Source: Devosia sp. SD17-2
GTDB lineage: Bacteria > Pseudomonadota > Alphaproteobacteria > Rhizobiales > Devosiaceae
NCBI RefSeq assembly: GCF_029201565.1
Contig: NZ_CP104002.1
Span: forward strand, 2,001,001 to 2,065,000
Direction: 5' to 3'
DNA length: 64,000 nt
In this document: positions 8,827 through 18,300 of the stretch, in pieces
How the letters are laid out: each line of letters begins with the position of its first letter
Numbering within the stretch: the stretch's first letter is position 1
Notes under the pieces: generated by a model
Databases searched by the model: none
Seen by the model: only the letters and a program-made list of their open reading frames with translations
Told to the model about the DNA's origin: nothing
Program-made: the position numbers and the translations under genes

Positions 8827-9719
8827 CGATCGTTCCCGCGCAGCGGCCCGCCTGCATCGGCATAGACATCGGCGGAACCGGCAGCCGCTGGGTGGCATGT
8901 GATGTGCAGGGTCGAGAGCTTGCGCGTGGGCTTTCCAAGGGGGCGACAGCGCATATCTTCAATGTCACGGAACGGCAACGTCTCGAGACGGTACTCGCAG
9001 ATATCAACGTTCAACTGGCCACACATGGCATTCTGCCGTCGCGTATCAGGGCAGGGCTGACCGGGTACGGCAAGGGCGTGGAGGAGGCAGCCAAGATTCT
9101 CTTTTCTGACGCCTTCGGCGTGCAGGCGGACCTGTTCGACGACATCACGGCAGCATACCTCGCCGTTTTCCGACCGGGTGAAGGCCATGTCATTTCTGCT
9201 GGGACCGGATCGTTCGGGATCCATATTTCAGCCGATGGTACTCAGGTTCGGGTCGGCGGACGAGGCATTCTGGTCGATGATGCCGGGTCGGGCAGTTGGA
9301 TCGCGCTACGGGCAGTGGAGTGCCTGTATCGCATTCATGATAGAGACGGAAATTTCGATGCCATGCCCTTCCTGGCTCACCAAATCTTCGTAACGGTGGG
9401 TGCAACGGAGTGGGACAACGTCCGCGAATTCATCTATTCCGGCGATCGCGGTCGTATCGGAACCCTTGCAGTTGCCGTGAGCCGCGCAGCACACGATGGC
9501 GAACTCTATGCAATGGAACTGCTGAGCCGCGCCGGTAGAGAATTGGCCAAAATCGCCACGAATCTGACCATGCGCATTGGTCCCAGCCCACTCGCCTTTA
9601 TCGGTGGAGCACTCGATCTGCATCCGAACATAAAAAAGGCCATCGACGCCACGCTGAGTGGTCGCGATATCTCCTTTCCTAGACCAGATGCTGCACTGGC
9701 GGCCGCTCAACAAATTTGA
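8823..9719 (+). CDS. BadF/BadG-family sugar kinase (GlcNAc or MurNAc kinase)
   Basis: This 298-residue protein belongs to the ASKHA fold. The phosphate-1 motif is GIDIGGTGSRWVACD, phosphate-2 is VISAGTGSFG, and DDAGSGSWIALRA follows. BadF-type kinases include N-acetylglucosamine kinase and the MurNAc/GlcNAc kinase MurK of Gram-positives. Placed at the end of a murQ-ABC transporter operon, it would phosphorylate imported MurNAc to MurNAc-6-P, the MurQ substrate. This assignment rests on context; GlcNAc specificity alone is also possible. Confidence 0.85.
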   Translation: MTIVPAQRPACIGIDIGGTGSRWVACDVQGRELARGLSKGATAHIFNVTERQRLETVLADINVQLATHGILPSRIRAGLTGYGKGVEEAAKILFSDAFGVQADLFDDITAAYLAVFRPGEGHVISAGTGSFGIHISADGTQVRVGGRGILVDDAGSGSWIALRAVECLYRIHDRDGNFDAMPFLAHQIFVTVGATEWDNVREFIYSGDRGRIGTLAVAVSRAAHDGELYAMELLSRAGRELAKIATNLTMRIGPSPLAFIGGALDLHPNIKKAIDATLSGRDISFPRPDAALAAAQQI

Positions 9720-10421
9720 GCAGATCTGGTTGGTCATTTTCGATTACCCCCCCTGGCAGACGGGCGCAAATAGAACCTTTCCTAGGATAGAGCTGCCCAT
9801 ATTGTGGCCCACAACTGTTTGCCCCAAGTTCACCAAGCTTCGAATGTCAGCTTTTCTACCATCTGTTTCAGAAGCAGCCAGTCCGCATTCCACCCCAAAT
9901 AAGCCATTCCTAAGAAGAGGAACAACATGTTTGCCGGAGGCGGAACGTCATGAAGGTGCCCAAAAACCGGGGATTCAAACGTTACATGCACGACTAATGC
10001 CGTGGCCGACCATCTGCATTTGTTATGCCTCATGCCAGGCGCAACGATTTGAATGGCTTAGCCACTACACCGAAGTGACCCATGATGGCGGCAATTGGGT
10101 CTGTAGGCAGCCGCAAAGGCAAAGAAAAGGTTCTAGGCTATACACGGCTTAAGTGGCACGCTCTTCCCCCGCCATTGATCCCCGCAGGGTAACGCTGAGC
10201 ACAAATGAAATGCGTAACAGCGCATTGAGATAGCGGTCTGGGGAGCAACTCGACCTGATCGCGAGGATCGACCCCATTGCGGTCATGCCACTGTGTCCTT
10301 TGCAGGACGAAACCTTCCATCCATCTTTCGCCGAACGGCAGAGCTAAACGCAGGCCGACCTCAAGCTATTCTGGAGCGCAGGGCCGAGCCGCCGATCTGA
10401 AAGACACCGAAGTGCTGCCCG
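9720..10421. other. Non-coding stretch between the operon and an IS element
   Basis: I see no convincing gene here. Short open frames on both strands have low-complexity, shadow-like translations. The stretch contains one copy of the recurring 15-mer GACCCCATTGCGGTC (10270-10284) and the left copy of the IS256 target duplication (10414-10421). Confidence 0.5.
10270..10284. repeat. Dispersed 15-mer GACCCCATTGCGGTC, copy 1
   Basis: This is an exact match to the copy at 29689-29703 and has inverted GACC/GGTC ends. Variants lie at 22016-22030, 24509-24523 and 35258-35272. Confidence 0.6.
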
Positions 10422-11845
10422 GGTCGTGTCCCGGGACGTGGTGTAACTGAGGTGGTCAAGCCGCTCGCGAGCGCGCCATTAGGAGCGCCGTAGCGAGCGA
10501 GCGGCTGGGTGGTCATCGACGGATTTCCGGTAAGGTCTGGTTGCTTACGCCAACCCTGTACCTGAAGGACCACCGATGACCGACTCGATGATGAACCTGC
10601 GCTCGCTGGTAGAGAAGGCCCCCGACGCCGATATTCTGCGCGAGATGATTGGCTTTGCTGCCGAACGGCTGATGGAAATGGAAGTGGGTGCCGCCACTGG
10701 CGCCGGCTATGGCGAAAAGAGCGCCGAGCGGCGGGTCCAGCGCAATGGCTACCGCGAGCGGGACTGGGAGACCCGGGCCGGCACGGTCGAGCTGCGCATC
10801 CCCAAGCTTCGCAAGGGCAGCTACTTCCCTGGCTTTCTGGAACCTCGGCGGCTGGCCGAGAAGGCGCTGACGGCGGTGATCCAGGAGGCGTATATCCAAG
10901 GCATCTCGACCCGGTCGGTGGACGACCTGGTCAAAGCCATGGGCATGAGCGGCATCTCAAAGAGCCAGGTCAGCCGCCTGTGCGAGGAGATCGATGGTCG
11001 GGTGAAGGCTTTCCTTGAGCGGCCGATCGAGGGCGACTGGCCCTACCTGTGGATCGACGCCACCTACCTCAAAGTGCGCCGGGGCGGCCGCATCGTCTCG
11101 GTGGCCGCCATCATGGCCGTGGGCGTCAATGCCGATGGCCGGCGCGAGGTGTTGGGCATGGAGATCGGCACCTCGGAAGCCGAGGCGATCTGGACCGAGT
11201 TTCTGCGCAAGCTGACCCGCCGCGGCCTGCGAGGCGTGAAGCTGGTGATCTCCGATGCCCATGAGGGCATCAAGGCCGCCGTCACCAAGGTGCTTTGCGC
11301 CACATGGCAGCGCTGCCGCGTTCACTTCATGCGTAACGTCCTCGCCCATGCCGGCAAGAGCGGTCGCCGCGTGGCCAGTGCCTTTATCGCCACGGCCTTC
11401 GCCCAGGAGACGCCGGAGGCGGCCAGCACCCAGTGGCGCGCCGTTGCCGACCAAATCCGCCCTCGCGTGCCCAAGCTTGCCACCATCATGGATGAGGCCG
11501 AGCACGACGTCCTCGCCTACATGAGCTTCCCCAAGGAGCATCGGGCCAAGTTGCACAGCAACAACCCGATTGAACGGGTGAATGGCGAGGTGAAGCGCCG
11601 GACCGAGGTCGTGGGCATCTTCCCCAACGAGGACGCAATCATCCGCCTCGTCGGCGCTATCCTGCTCGAACAGAACGATGAATGGGCGGTTCAGCGGGCG
11701 AGATATATGACGCTGGAATCCGTCGCCCCGTTGAGCGATGATCCCCTCGTCAGCTTGCCGGCAGTTCCCGCACGCTGACCAGCCCGGCCAAGCCGGATAT
11801 GCGTGGAGGCCAAGCCTCAGTTACACCACGCAGTGGGGCACGATC
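10422..11845 (+). mobile_element. Intact IS256-family insertion sequence (1424 bp)
   Basis: The ends form imperfect inverted repeats of about 30 bp: the outer bases are GGTCGTGTCC at the left and GATCGTGCCC at the right (reverse complement), both running into the shared CGTGGTGTAACTGAG. The element is flanked by the 8-bp direct repeat GCTGCCCG (10414-10421 and 11846-11853), matching the 8-9 bp duplication known for IS256. One full transposase gene fills the interior. Confidence 0.92.
10576..11778 (+). CDS. IS256-family (mutator type) transposase
   Basis: This 400-residue DDE transposase carries the family's features: [20 protein letters not shown] at the start, the first catalytic Asp region [14 protein letters not shown], a second Asp in [13 protein letters not shown], and the C-terminal Glu region [26 protein letters not shown]. 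The frame is unbroken and the element has clean ends and a target duplication, so it may still be active. Confidence 0.95.
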   Translation: MTDSMMNLRSLVEKAPDADILREMIGFAAERLMEMEVGAATGAGYGEKSAERRVQRNGYRERDWETRAGTVELRIPKLRKGSYFPGFLEPRRLAEKALTAVIQEAYIQGISTRSVDDLVKAMGMSGISKSQVSRLCEEIDGRVKAFLERPIEGDWPYLWIDATYLKVRRGGRIVSVAAIMAVGVNADGRREVLGMEIGTSEAEAIWTEFLRKLTRRGLRGVKLVISDAHEGIKAAVTKVLCATWQRCRVHFMRNVLAHAGKSGRRVASAFIATAFAQETPEAASTQWRAVADQIRPRVPKLATIMDEAEHDVLAYMSFPKEHRAKLHSNNPIERVNGEVKRRTEVVGIFPNEDAIIRLVGAILLEQNDEWAVQRARYMTLESVAPLSDDPLVSLPAVPAR

Positions 11846-12006
11846 GCTGCCCGCTCCAAACTTACGGAAAACTGGCTATCCTCCCACGCGATAACCGATC
11901 CTTTACCACGATTGACTATGTTTTCAGGGGACTATGATCCAGATCAAGATTTGGGAATCTCGATTGGCACAGAACGTCACGGAACCCAATCTGGAAGCCT
12001 TTCGCC

Positions 12007-13617
12007 ATGACCTCCGATACCGCCGATCTTCTCCAGTCCCGTCTCGACTTTATCGGTCTTGATGACGATGCGCGGGGCAGCGTGGCCCGCGCCCAGCCGC
12101 TGATCGAGGCTCATCTTGGACCGGCCCTGACACGCTTTTATGCCAAGATCGCCGAGGTGCCAGCGGTAACCCGATTCTTTGATGGCAAGCCACAGATGGA
12201 TCGGGCCAAGTCCAAGCAGTTCGGCCATTGGTTGGCCATTGCGACGGGGCAGTTGGATCAGGCATATATGGAGGCCAGCAGCAAGGTGGGCCTCCGCCAT
12301 GCCAAGATCGGGCTGGAGCCGCGCTGGCATATCGGTGGCTATGGCGTGATCATGGAAACACTGGTGCGCGGACTGGTGCATGACACCATGTCAGCGGCGC
12401 TCGAGCCGGAAAAAGGCCGCTTCGGCCGTTCCGTGCCGCGCAAGGCCGAGGCCGTGCTGGCCGATGCGGATGCCATGGCCGATATGCTGGTGGCGGTGCT
12501 CAAATCTATGCTGCTCGATGTCGACATTGGCGTTTCTGCCTATTTCGACAAGCTGACAGTCGATGCCCGAGAGGCCGATGACGCGGCGCGCGCAAAAATC
12601 GACAAAGCCGTCGCCGCGACAGGGGCGGTGCTCCGTGATGTGGCCGGAGGCAATCTCACCAGCAGGGTGACAGAAGCGCTCGACCCCGAATTCGACCAGA
12701 TCAAGCATGACACCAATGCGGTGGCAGAACGGCTGACCGAGATCGTCGGGCAATTGCAGCAGACTTCCCGCTCGCTTAAGACGGCAACCGGGGAGATATT
12801 GTCGGGGGCCAATGATCTGGCCGATCGCACCACACGGCAGGCGGCGACCATTGAGCAGACCTCTGCTTCGGTAGAACAACTTTCCACGGCGGTGGTAGAA
12901 AATGCCAAGCGGGCGGCAGCCGCCAGTGATACGGCCCGCCAATTGTCGCGCAGCGCGACCGAAGGCGGCGCGGTGATGGGGGAGGCCAACCAGGCCATGA
13001 GCGCCATCGAAACCTCGTCAGGCAAGATCTCCAACATTATCGGCATGATCGACGACATCGCCTTCCAGACCAACCTCCTGGCCCTCAACGCGTCGGTGGA
13101 AGCGGCGCGGGCTGGCGAAGCCGGCAAGGGTTTCGCTGTGGTCGCCGTGGAAGTGCGGCGGCTTGCACAGAGCGCGGCCCAGGCCTCGAGCGATGTCAAG
13201 CAATTGATTGACGCCAGCGCGGGCGAGGTGCGAAACGGCACCCAATTGGTGGCGCGCGCCGCCGAGACACTGCTTGATATCCAGACCCGCGCCGAGGAAA
13301 GCGCCGCGCTGATCGATACCATTGCCCGGGCCAATAAGGAGCAGTCGCAGGCGCTTGAAGAAGTGACGATGGCCGTGCGGACCATGGACGAAATGACCCA
13401 GCACAACGCGGCTCTGGTGGAAGAAACTAATGCGGCCATTGAGCAGACCGAGGGCCAAGCGGTTGAACTCGATCAGATCGTAGAGGTGTTCCGACTGACT
13501 GGGACCGTTCGGTCGGCACCTCAGCCGCAGAAGTTGACCAAGTCCAAACCGGCGGTTCGACACGCATTGCAGATATCAGGCAATACTGCTCCCGCTACTG
13601 ATTGGGAGCAATTCTAG
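12007..13617 (+). CDS. Globin-coupled methyl-accepting chemotaxis protein (HemAT-like)
   Basis: This 536-residue soluble receptor has no membrane helix. Residues about 10-160 form a protoglobin sensor with the proximal-histidine motif RHAKIGLEPRWHIGGY (His98), a known haem ligand position of globin-coupled sensors. A HAMP-like linker follows at about 185-250. The cytoplasmic MCP signalling domain has its hairpin tip at about 355-390 (LNASVEAARAGEAGKGFAVV). The last five residues are DWEQF, fitting the xWxxF tether that recruits CheR and CheB. It should sense oxygen or a redox gas and drive CheA. It is convergent with a GGDEF gene. Confidence 0.93.
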   Translation: MTSDTADLLQSRLDFIGLDDDARGSVARAQPLIEAHLGPALTRFYAKIAEVPAVTRFFDGKPQMDRAKSKQFGHWLAIATGQLDQAYMEASSKVGLRHAKIGLEPRWHIGGYGVIMETLVRGLVHDTMSAALEPEKGRFGRSVPRKAEAVLADADAMADMLVAVLKSMLLDVDIGVSAYFDKLTVDAREADDAARAKIDKAVAATGAVLRDVAGGNLTSRVTEALDPEFDQIKHDTNAVAERLTEIVGQLQQTSRSLKTATGEILSGANDLADRTTRQAATIEQTSASVEQLSTAVVENAKRAAAASDTARQLSRSATEGGAVMGEANQAMSAIETSSGKISNIIGMIDDIAFQTNLLALNASVEAARAGEAGKGFAVVAVEVRRLAQSAAQASSDVKQLIDASAGEVRNGTQLVARAAETLLDIQTRAEESAALIDTIARANKEQSQALEEVTMAVRTMDEMTQHNAALVEETNAAIEQTEGQAVELDQIVEVFRLTGTVRSAPQPQKLTKSKPAVRHALQISGNTAPATDWEQF

Positions 13618-13795
13618 CCCACACTATAAGACGCTATTTTTACTCTGCGGTTCCTGTGAGAGCACATTACGCCAGATCGCCATTGCCTCGACTTTCGCGG
13701 ACCAAGTTGGCGGCCGGGCGATCATCTCGGGAGGAGCCACGCATCGCGAGGCCGCCTAGCAACCTCACGCAGCTATGTTGGGGTCCCTTCAGGAT

Positions 13796-15031
13796 TTATG
13801 CAAACGCGGCTTCCACCGAGCCCGTTGCACGCCTGGTCAGCCGACAAGAGTGCCGCTCGGCTGTGCCCTTGATCAGCAGATCGAAGCTCTCGGGAATGCT
13901 GGTGGGCAATGAAACAGATAGCTCCGCTCCTTGGTCCCACAGGCTTCTGATGGTGCAGTCGTAAGTCGACCTGCCATTGTCGAAGACGATCTGCCCCGCC
14001 TTGAGTACCCGCCGGCGGTTGGTCTTTTCTGGCTCGCTCGGCAAACCAGCGTTGCAGACCCGATCGCGCCCGGTGCGTTTCGCTTCATAGAGGGCCTGGT
14101 CGGAGCGGCTGAGAAGACTTTCAATGTCATCGCCTGGAGCAAGGCTCGAGACACCGAACGAGGCCGTCACGGTGATAGGCGGGTTGCTGCCGGCAAAGCG
14201 GAGGGACCTGACGATTTTACGCAATTTTTCGGCGACCTGTATCGCCGTGGATTGCTCGGTTTGCGGCAGCACAATCACAAACTCTTCTCCACCTACCCGG
14301 CCGATGAAGTCACTTTGGCGGAGTGCTTCCTTCAGTGCCCGAACGGTGCCAGTCAGCACCTGGTCGCCCGCGGCATGGCCGTAGGTGTCGTTCACGCGCT
14401 TAAAATGATCGATGTCGAGTGCAATGCAACTGAGGGGCATAGTATGACGCACTGCAAGAGCGAGATGCTTGCGGACTTCCTCCTTAAGTGCCCTTCTGCT
14501 TCCTGCCCCTGTCAACACGTCTGTGGTGGCTTCCATCCGCAGTTCAAGTTCACGCATCACCAGCGCCGCAAGGTGAGTCAGGATCGCAATTTCGCGAGCG
14601 CCAAACTCCCGAACGCTCTTGTCGATGGCGCAGATGGTGCCAATCACGTGCCCCTCGCTTGTGGCGATCGGTGCGCCTGCATAGAAGCGGATACGAGGTC
14701 CGCCGGTCACATGTGGATTGTCGTAGAATCTAGTGTCCTTGGTAGCGTCGGGAACAATGACCGGGCGGCCCAGTTGCAGCGTATGACGGCAAAAGGTGCC
14801 ATCAAGCGACGCCTCCGCGGTAGGCAGGCCGACAACCGACTTATACCACTGACGATGCGCATCGATCATCGAGACGATCCCGATCTCGACATCAAACACA
14901 AGCTTGATCAGCTCCGTGATGCGATCGAAGGGAAGTTCACTGGGCGTATCGAGCACGTCCAATTCCTGCAACGCCGAGAGTCGCTCCGCCTCCGCGGTCG
15001 CCTCATCAAAGATCTGACGTTCAGTCTGCAT
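13796..15031 (-). CDS. GAF-GGDEF-PilZ protein (diguanylate cyclase)
   Basis: The 411-residue protein has a GAF sensor domain at about residues 15-160 (DGTFCRHTL, GAPIATSEGHVIGTICAID), a GGDEF domain at about 170-325 with active-site motif GGEEF, and a C-terminal PilZ-like region (RRRVLKAGQIVFDNG). The inhibitory site RQSD lies five residues before GGEEF, so product feedback is expected. The PilZ arginine pair is seen only as a run of RRR. The ATG at 15031 is preceded by GGAGG; a GTG at 15043 is less well placed. It should make c-di-GMP and possibly bind it through its tail. Confidence 0.9.
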   Translation of the reverse strand: MQTERQIFDEATAEAERLSALQELDVLDTPSELPFDRITELIKLVFDVEIGIVSMIDAHRQWYKSVVGLPTAEASLDGTFCRHTLQLGRPVIVPDATKDTRFYDNPHVTGGPRIRFYAGAPIATSEGHVIGTICAIDKSVREFGAREIAILTHLAALVMRELELRMEATTDVLTGAGSRRALKEEVRKHLALAVRHTMPLSCIALDIDHFKRVNDTYGHAAGDQVLTGTVRALKEALRQSDFIGRVGGEEFVIVLPQTEQSTAIQVAEKLRKIVRSLRFAGSNPPITVTASFGVSSLAPGDDIESLLSRSDQALYEAKRTGRDRVCNAGLPSEPEKTNRRRVLKAGQIVFDNGRSTYDCTIRSLWDQGAELSVSLPTSIPESFDLLIKGTAERHSCRLTRRATGSVEAAFA

Positions 15032-15125
15032 GGCTTCCTCCACAAGCCACCCTGCGGTCCAGTGGGTAAAGTTTGCGTCAATTCAGAGCGCTCACCTATA
15101 CCGGATGTCGAAGGCTTCCTACGGA

Positions 15126-15395
15126 TCACTCTCCCTGAGCTGCCATCTGCGCAAGCTGTTGAGCAAGGTCTTGCCTGGTAAACGGCTTATTGAGCCTAGG
15201 GAGGGTGGGGTCCACCCCCTCAAGTTCCGCGTAGCCCGAAATAACCAGCGCCTTGCCTATTGTGCCTTGTTGAAGAAGTTCGCGGGCTAGCTGCGTCCCG
15301 TTCATTCCTGGCATGAGGTGATCGGTGACAAGAAGATCTGGACGCAGGCCATTTTCGATCAATGCGAGGGCGGCAGCGGAGATTGCACAGAATGA
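15126..15395 (-). pseudogene. Truncated response-regulator receiver domain
   Basis: The readable frame covers the C-terminal two thirds of a receiver domain: phosphoacceptor Asp in LRPDLLVTDHLMPGMNGTQL, the conserved Ser/Thr region ALVISGYAE and the Lys in RLNKPFTRQDL. The first third is missing: upstream in the same frame the sequence runs only to a stop just before EYGGRSFCAI, and a piece in another frame looks like the beginning of a receiver. No kinase gene is nearby. It is probably a remnant of a CheY-like or hybrid-kinase gene. Confidence 0.65.
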
Positions 15396-15447
15396 GCGCC
15401 CGCCATATTCTCAACAGGCATGCTGGGTCAGGGCAGCAAAAAAGCGA

Positions 15448-16248
15448 ATGGATACAACTCTATCGACGACACCACCGCCACCGGGCAGGGCATTGTTCTG
15501 GAATGGAGGTAGCTTATGGATTGGGTTGACCGATGTGCGCAGCGATTATCACTCGCACCACGCCATCCAGCTTGGACTTGCGCTGACAGGCACCGCCCAG
15601 TTTAGAACCAGGCGCGACCCTGACTGGGTCCATTATTCCGGTGTTCTCATCCCATCCAATCTGGTTCACACCTTTCAAGCGCCAGGCCAAATCGTCGCAA
15701 ACCTGTTCTGCGAGCCGGAGTCGAAGATCGGACGCATGATTGCAAGTAAACTTGCGTCCAATGCAATGACACCCCTTGATGCTGACACCACGAAGGGGCT
15801 CGCGGGGGAACTCCGGCATGCGTTCCTCACTGGAGCGGACCCCGATCAACTAATGGCGGCTGCTCAGCGCTGTTTTACCATGCTTGCCGATGGAGCCAGC
15901 TTTGCGACCCCCACCGATCCAAGAATCGAGGCTGCGGTGGCCGAGATTCATCGGAGAGTCGATGAGACCTTCACACTGGCTGATGTTGCGAGCATCGTCC
16001 GGCTGTCTGAAAGTCGCTTTCGACACCTGTTCGTCAGCGAGACGGGATTGCACTTCCGAGGCTATGTACTGTGGGCTCGTCTCAACAGGGCGCTGCAGCT
16101 CGGTTTTGCCGGCAGCAGCTGGACCGAGGCAGCCCATGCCGCCAATTTCTCCGATGCCGCCCATCTCACCCGAACCTGCCAACGCATGTTCGGCTTCGCG
16201 CCGTCCCATGCCCAGCGCGGCCAGATCGAGGTTCAATACCGGACCTGA
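15448..16248 (+). CDS. AraC-family transcriptional regulator
   Basis: This 266-residue regulator has a cupin-like N-terminal domain (HSHHAIQLGLALTGTAQFRTR, about residues 25-80) and a C-terminal pair of helix-turn-helix motifs (FTLADVASIVRLSESRFRHLFVSETG and SSWTEAAHAANFSDAAHLTRTCQRMFG). The ATG at 15448 gives a normal family start; the longer frame overlaps the broken receiver gene. Its targets are not evident from the neighbours. Confidence 0.88.
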   Translation: MDTTLSTTPPPPGRALFWNGGSLWIGLTDVRSDYHSHHAIQLGLALTGTAQFRTRRDPDWVHYSGVLIPSNLVHTFQAPGQIVANLFCEPESKIGRMIASKLASNAMTPLDADTTKGLAGELRHAFLTGADPDQLMAAAQRCFTMLADGASFATPTDPRIEAAVAEIHRRVDETFTLADVASIVRLSESRFRHLFVSETGLHFRGYVLWARLNRALQLGFAGSSWTEAAHAANFSDAAHLTRTCQRMFGFAPSHAQRGQIEVQYRT

Positions 16249-16263
16249 CCGATCAATGCAGCG

Positions 16264-17412
16264 TTAGTCCAAAAGGGGTTCGAGGCTGCTCAGCGAGGAC
16301 AGGAAGGCGACAAGAGCTTCTCGCTCCTCGAGAGTGAGACCAAGCGGCACGAGTTCGGAATGCCCCTCTGGCGCTGTCGGAGCGAGGTTATAATGTGCCA
16401 CCACGTCAGCAAGTGAAGCGATCTGCCCGGCATGCATGAAGGGCGGCCGCTCTGCGACATCGCGCAGTGACGGCGTCTTGAAGGCCCGCACCAGTTCCTC
16501 GCCGTCCGCCTTGATGAAGGTCAGCTCCATGCACTCTTCAGGATCGGCATCACTGTATGGCCCCAGGCAGTTGAAGGGATCATTCCGGACGGAAATCGCA
16601 CCCTCTGCTCTACCCATATCGGTCGGAAGGGAGGGAACCGCTGCCACGCCGGTGTTATGGAAGTCATTATCCGTCAACAGTGGGCCATTGTGGCAGTTGA
16701 GACAGTTCGCCTCGCCGATGAAGAGCTTCAATCCGGCGGCCTCCTGGGCGCTGAGTGCGTCGGAATTCTGCCCCTCCGCCACAGCGTCAGCATAGGCATC
16801 GAAGCGTGACCGCTTCGGCATAATCGTCCTCTCGAATGCCGCGATGGCCTTGCCGACGTTGGCGAAGGCGTGGTCAAGGGGCAGATCGGCAGGCGATGTG
16901 CCGAACACTGCTCTGAACTCATCGCTATAATTCGCGGATACCACCTCGACGACCGCCGTGCGCTCACTGCCATGTTCCAGCGGATTCTCAAGTGGGCCAA
17001 GGGCCTGTGCCCACTGGCTGTCCGAGCGACCATCCCAGAACTGCCAAGGGCTATAAGCCGTGCCGGCAATTGGCATGGTACGCCGAGGTGTCTCTCCAAT
17101 TCCGCGTCCGAGCGGCAATCCATCCTGAAACTGCCGGTCCGGCAGATGGCAGCTGGCGCACGCCACCTCGCCGTTTGAACTGAGACGGGTGTCAAAGAAG
17201 AGCTTTCGCCCTAGTGCCGCAGCGGCCGGGACATCCGCAACCGCGTTTGATGGGTCAGGAGGCAACGCCGGAAGGTTGGAGAGCGAAAGAGAGGCGATCC
17301 GTTGCCTCTCTTTTTCCGTCCAGGGTACTGCCTGGCTGCCGGAGGCAACAATACCTGCCGTTACGGCCACGAAAATGGCTGCAGTGCTGATGAGAGCCAG
17401 CTTCGTATTCAT
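16264..17412 (-). CDS. Di-haem cytochrome c peroxidase (CcpA/MauG family)
   Basis: This 382-residue periplasmic protein starts with a signal sequence (LALISTAAIFVAVTAGIVASG) and has two c-type haem sites, CASCH near residue 95 and CLNCH near residue 240, the hallmark of bacterial di-haem peroxidases. The family reduces H2O2 with electrons from small cytochromes or, in MauG, modifies protein residues. FKTPSLRDVAERPPFMHAG is the conserved C-terminal segment. The start at 17412 is three bases after the end of a FixH-like gene, so both are probably co-transcribed. Confidence 0.92.
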   Translation of the reverse strand: MNTKLALISTAAIFVAVTAGIVASGSQAVPWTEKERQRIASLSLSNLPALPPDPSNAVADVPAAAALGRKLFFDTRLSSNGEVACASCHLPDRQFQDGLPLGRGIGETPRRTMPIAGTAYSPWQFWDGRSDSQWAQALGPLENPLEHGSERTAVVEVVSANYSDEFRAVFGTSPADLPLDHAFANVGKAIAAFERTIMPKRSRFDAYADAVAEGQNSDALSAQEAAGLKLFIGEANCLNCHNGPLLTDNDFHNTGVAAVPSLPTDMGRAEGAISVRNDPFNCLGPYSDADPEECMELTFIKADGEELVRAFKTPSLRDVAERPPFMHAGQIASLADVVAHYNLAPTAPEGHSELVPLGLTLEEREALVAFLSSLSSLEPLLD

Positions 17413-17414
17413 CG

Positions 17415-17843
17415 CTAAAGCGCCAGATTGAATGTGGCTGTGTCGGTGCCCGCCTCGCCGTCGACTTCCACCGTCAGCACCCACCACCCAGGCATATTGA
17501 AGCGCATGCCGCCAACGATATGGCGTCCTTCGTGATCCTTGCCGGTGACGATGGGAACAGTAGGCAGACCATGGCCGTGCTGGGTCATGCCACCGTCCAT
17601 GACGATTTCCGCATCCACCGTTTCGCCATTCGCATCAACCACGTCCACGAGCCAGGCATGCATCTTGCCGACCGGCACCGGGTCAATTCCGGGGACCAGA
17701 GTGACTTGATAGAGCCCATTCTCAGAAAGGTGGGAAAGATCGTAGTCGAGATCGGCAGGAGGCGCCGAGCGGGTTGCTGCAAAGGCGATTCCACCGGCCA
17801 CCAGAAGCACAGCGGGTATGAGCCAGAACTTGTTGAGTTTCAA
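17415..17843 (-). CDS. FixH/YtkA-like membrane-anchored periplasmic protein
   Basis: The protein has one N-terminal membrane segment (FWLIPAVLLVAGGIAFAAT) and a periplasmic beta-sandwich domain ending GMRFNMPGWWVLTVEVDG, typical of FixH/YtkA-like proteins. I chose a TTG at 17843 because it puts the membrane helix at the N-terminus; the open frame continues to about 17936 without an ATG, so the start is uncertain. It precedes the di-haem peroxidase in the same operon; a role in copper or haem handling is inferred. Confidence 0.7.
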   Translation of the reverse strand: MKLNKFWLIPAVLLVAGGIAFAATRSAPPADLDYDLSHLSENGLYQVTLVPGIDPVPVGKMHAWLVDVVDANGETVDAEIVMDGGMTQHGHGLPTVPIVTGKDHEGRHIVGGMRFNMPGWWVLTVEVDGEAGTDTATFNLAL

Positions 17844-17994
17844 GTGTTTTGTCCATTTTACGGTAAGAGGGAGCAGGTGAGGTCTGCAGCTATCGAGCCG
17901 TGCCGGGATGACTGGCACCTGCACAGGTCCAGCCAAGGTCAGGCGCCGGACGCACCGCGGAATTCAGCGACTCGATTGAAAAAGAAGTGCGGCC

Positions 17995-18141
17995 CTAACG
18001 CCGGCGGCTCGGATCAATAAGATCGAGGCGCGAGAGGCCAAGGTCATTCAGCCGATGGTCTGAAAGGGCATCGATCTCGAGCGTCACGATGCGTTTACGG
18101 CGGCGGGTGGCAATACAGCCGAGCATACGGGAAAAGAACAT
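17995..18141 (-). CDS. Small DUF1127 (YjiS-like) protein
   Basis: The 48-residue product contains the DUF1127 pattern LSDHRLNDLGLSRLDL with basic residues before it (RRRKR). The ATG at 18141 with GGA upstream gives the usual length; a longer 66-residue frame is possible. Members of this family in alphaproteobacteria act in RNA turnover, phosphate or colonisation responses, but this one has no assigned role. Confidence 0.7.
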   Translation of the reverse strand: MFFSRMLGCIATRRRKRIVTLEIDALSDHRLNDLGLSRLDLIDPSRRR

Positions 18142-18300
18142 TTGTGGTTTCCGTTCGAAGTGACGGGGACCTAACAATTTCCACTTGATGTCCAATTGAA
18201 TGAAAAGGCTGCCAAAATAGCCTATTCATTCAAGTCGCAGAGGGGCGGGCGGCCTAGTGAACGGTCCAGTTCAACTCGAAATCTTGAAGGACATCACGCT

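Noticed and set aside
9658..10152. A forward 164-codon frame after the kinase gene
   Set aside because: It overlaps the end of the kinase, has no ribosome site and an irregular composition.
13931..15181. A 416-codon forward frame opposite the GAF-GGDEF gene
   Set aside because: It is the antisense shadow of a gene with clear domain motifs; its own translation has no recognisable feature.
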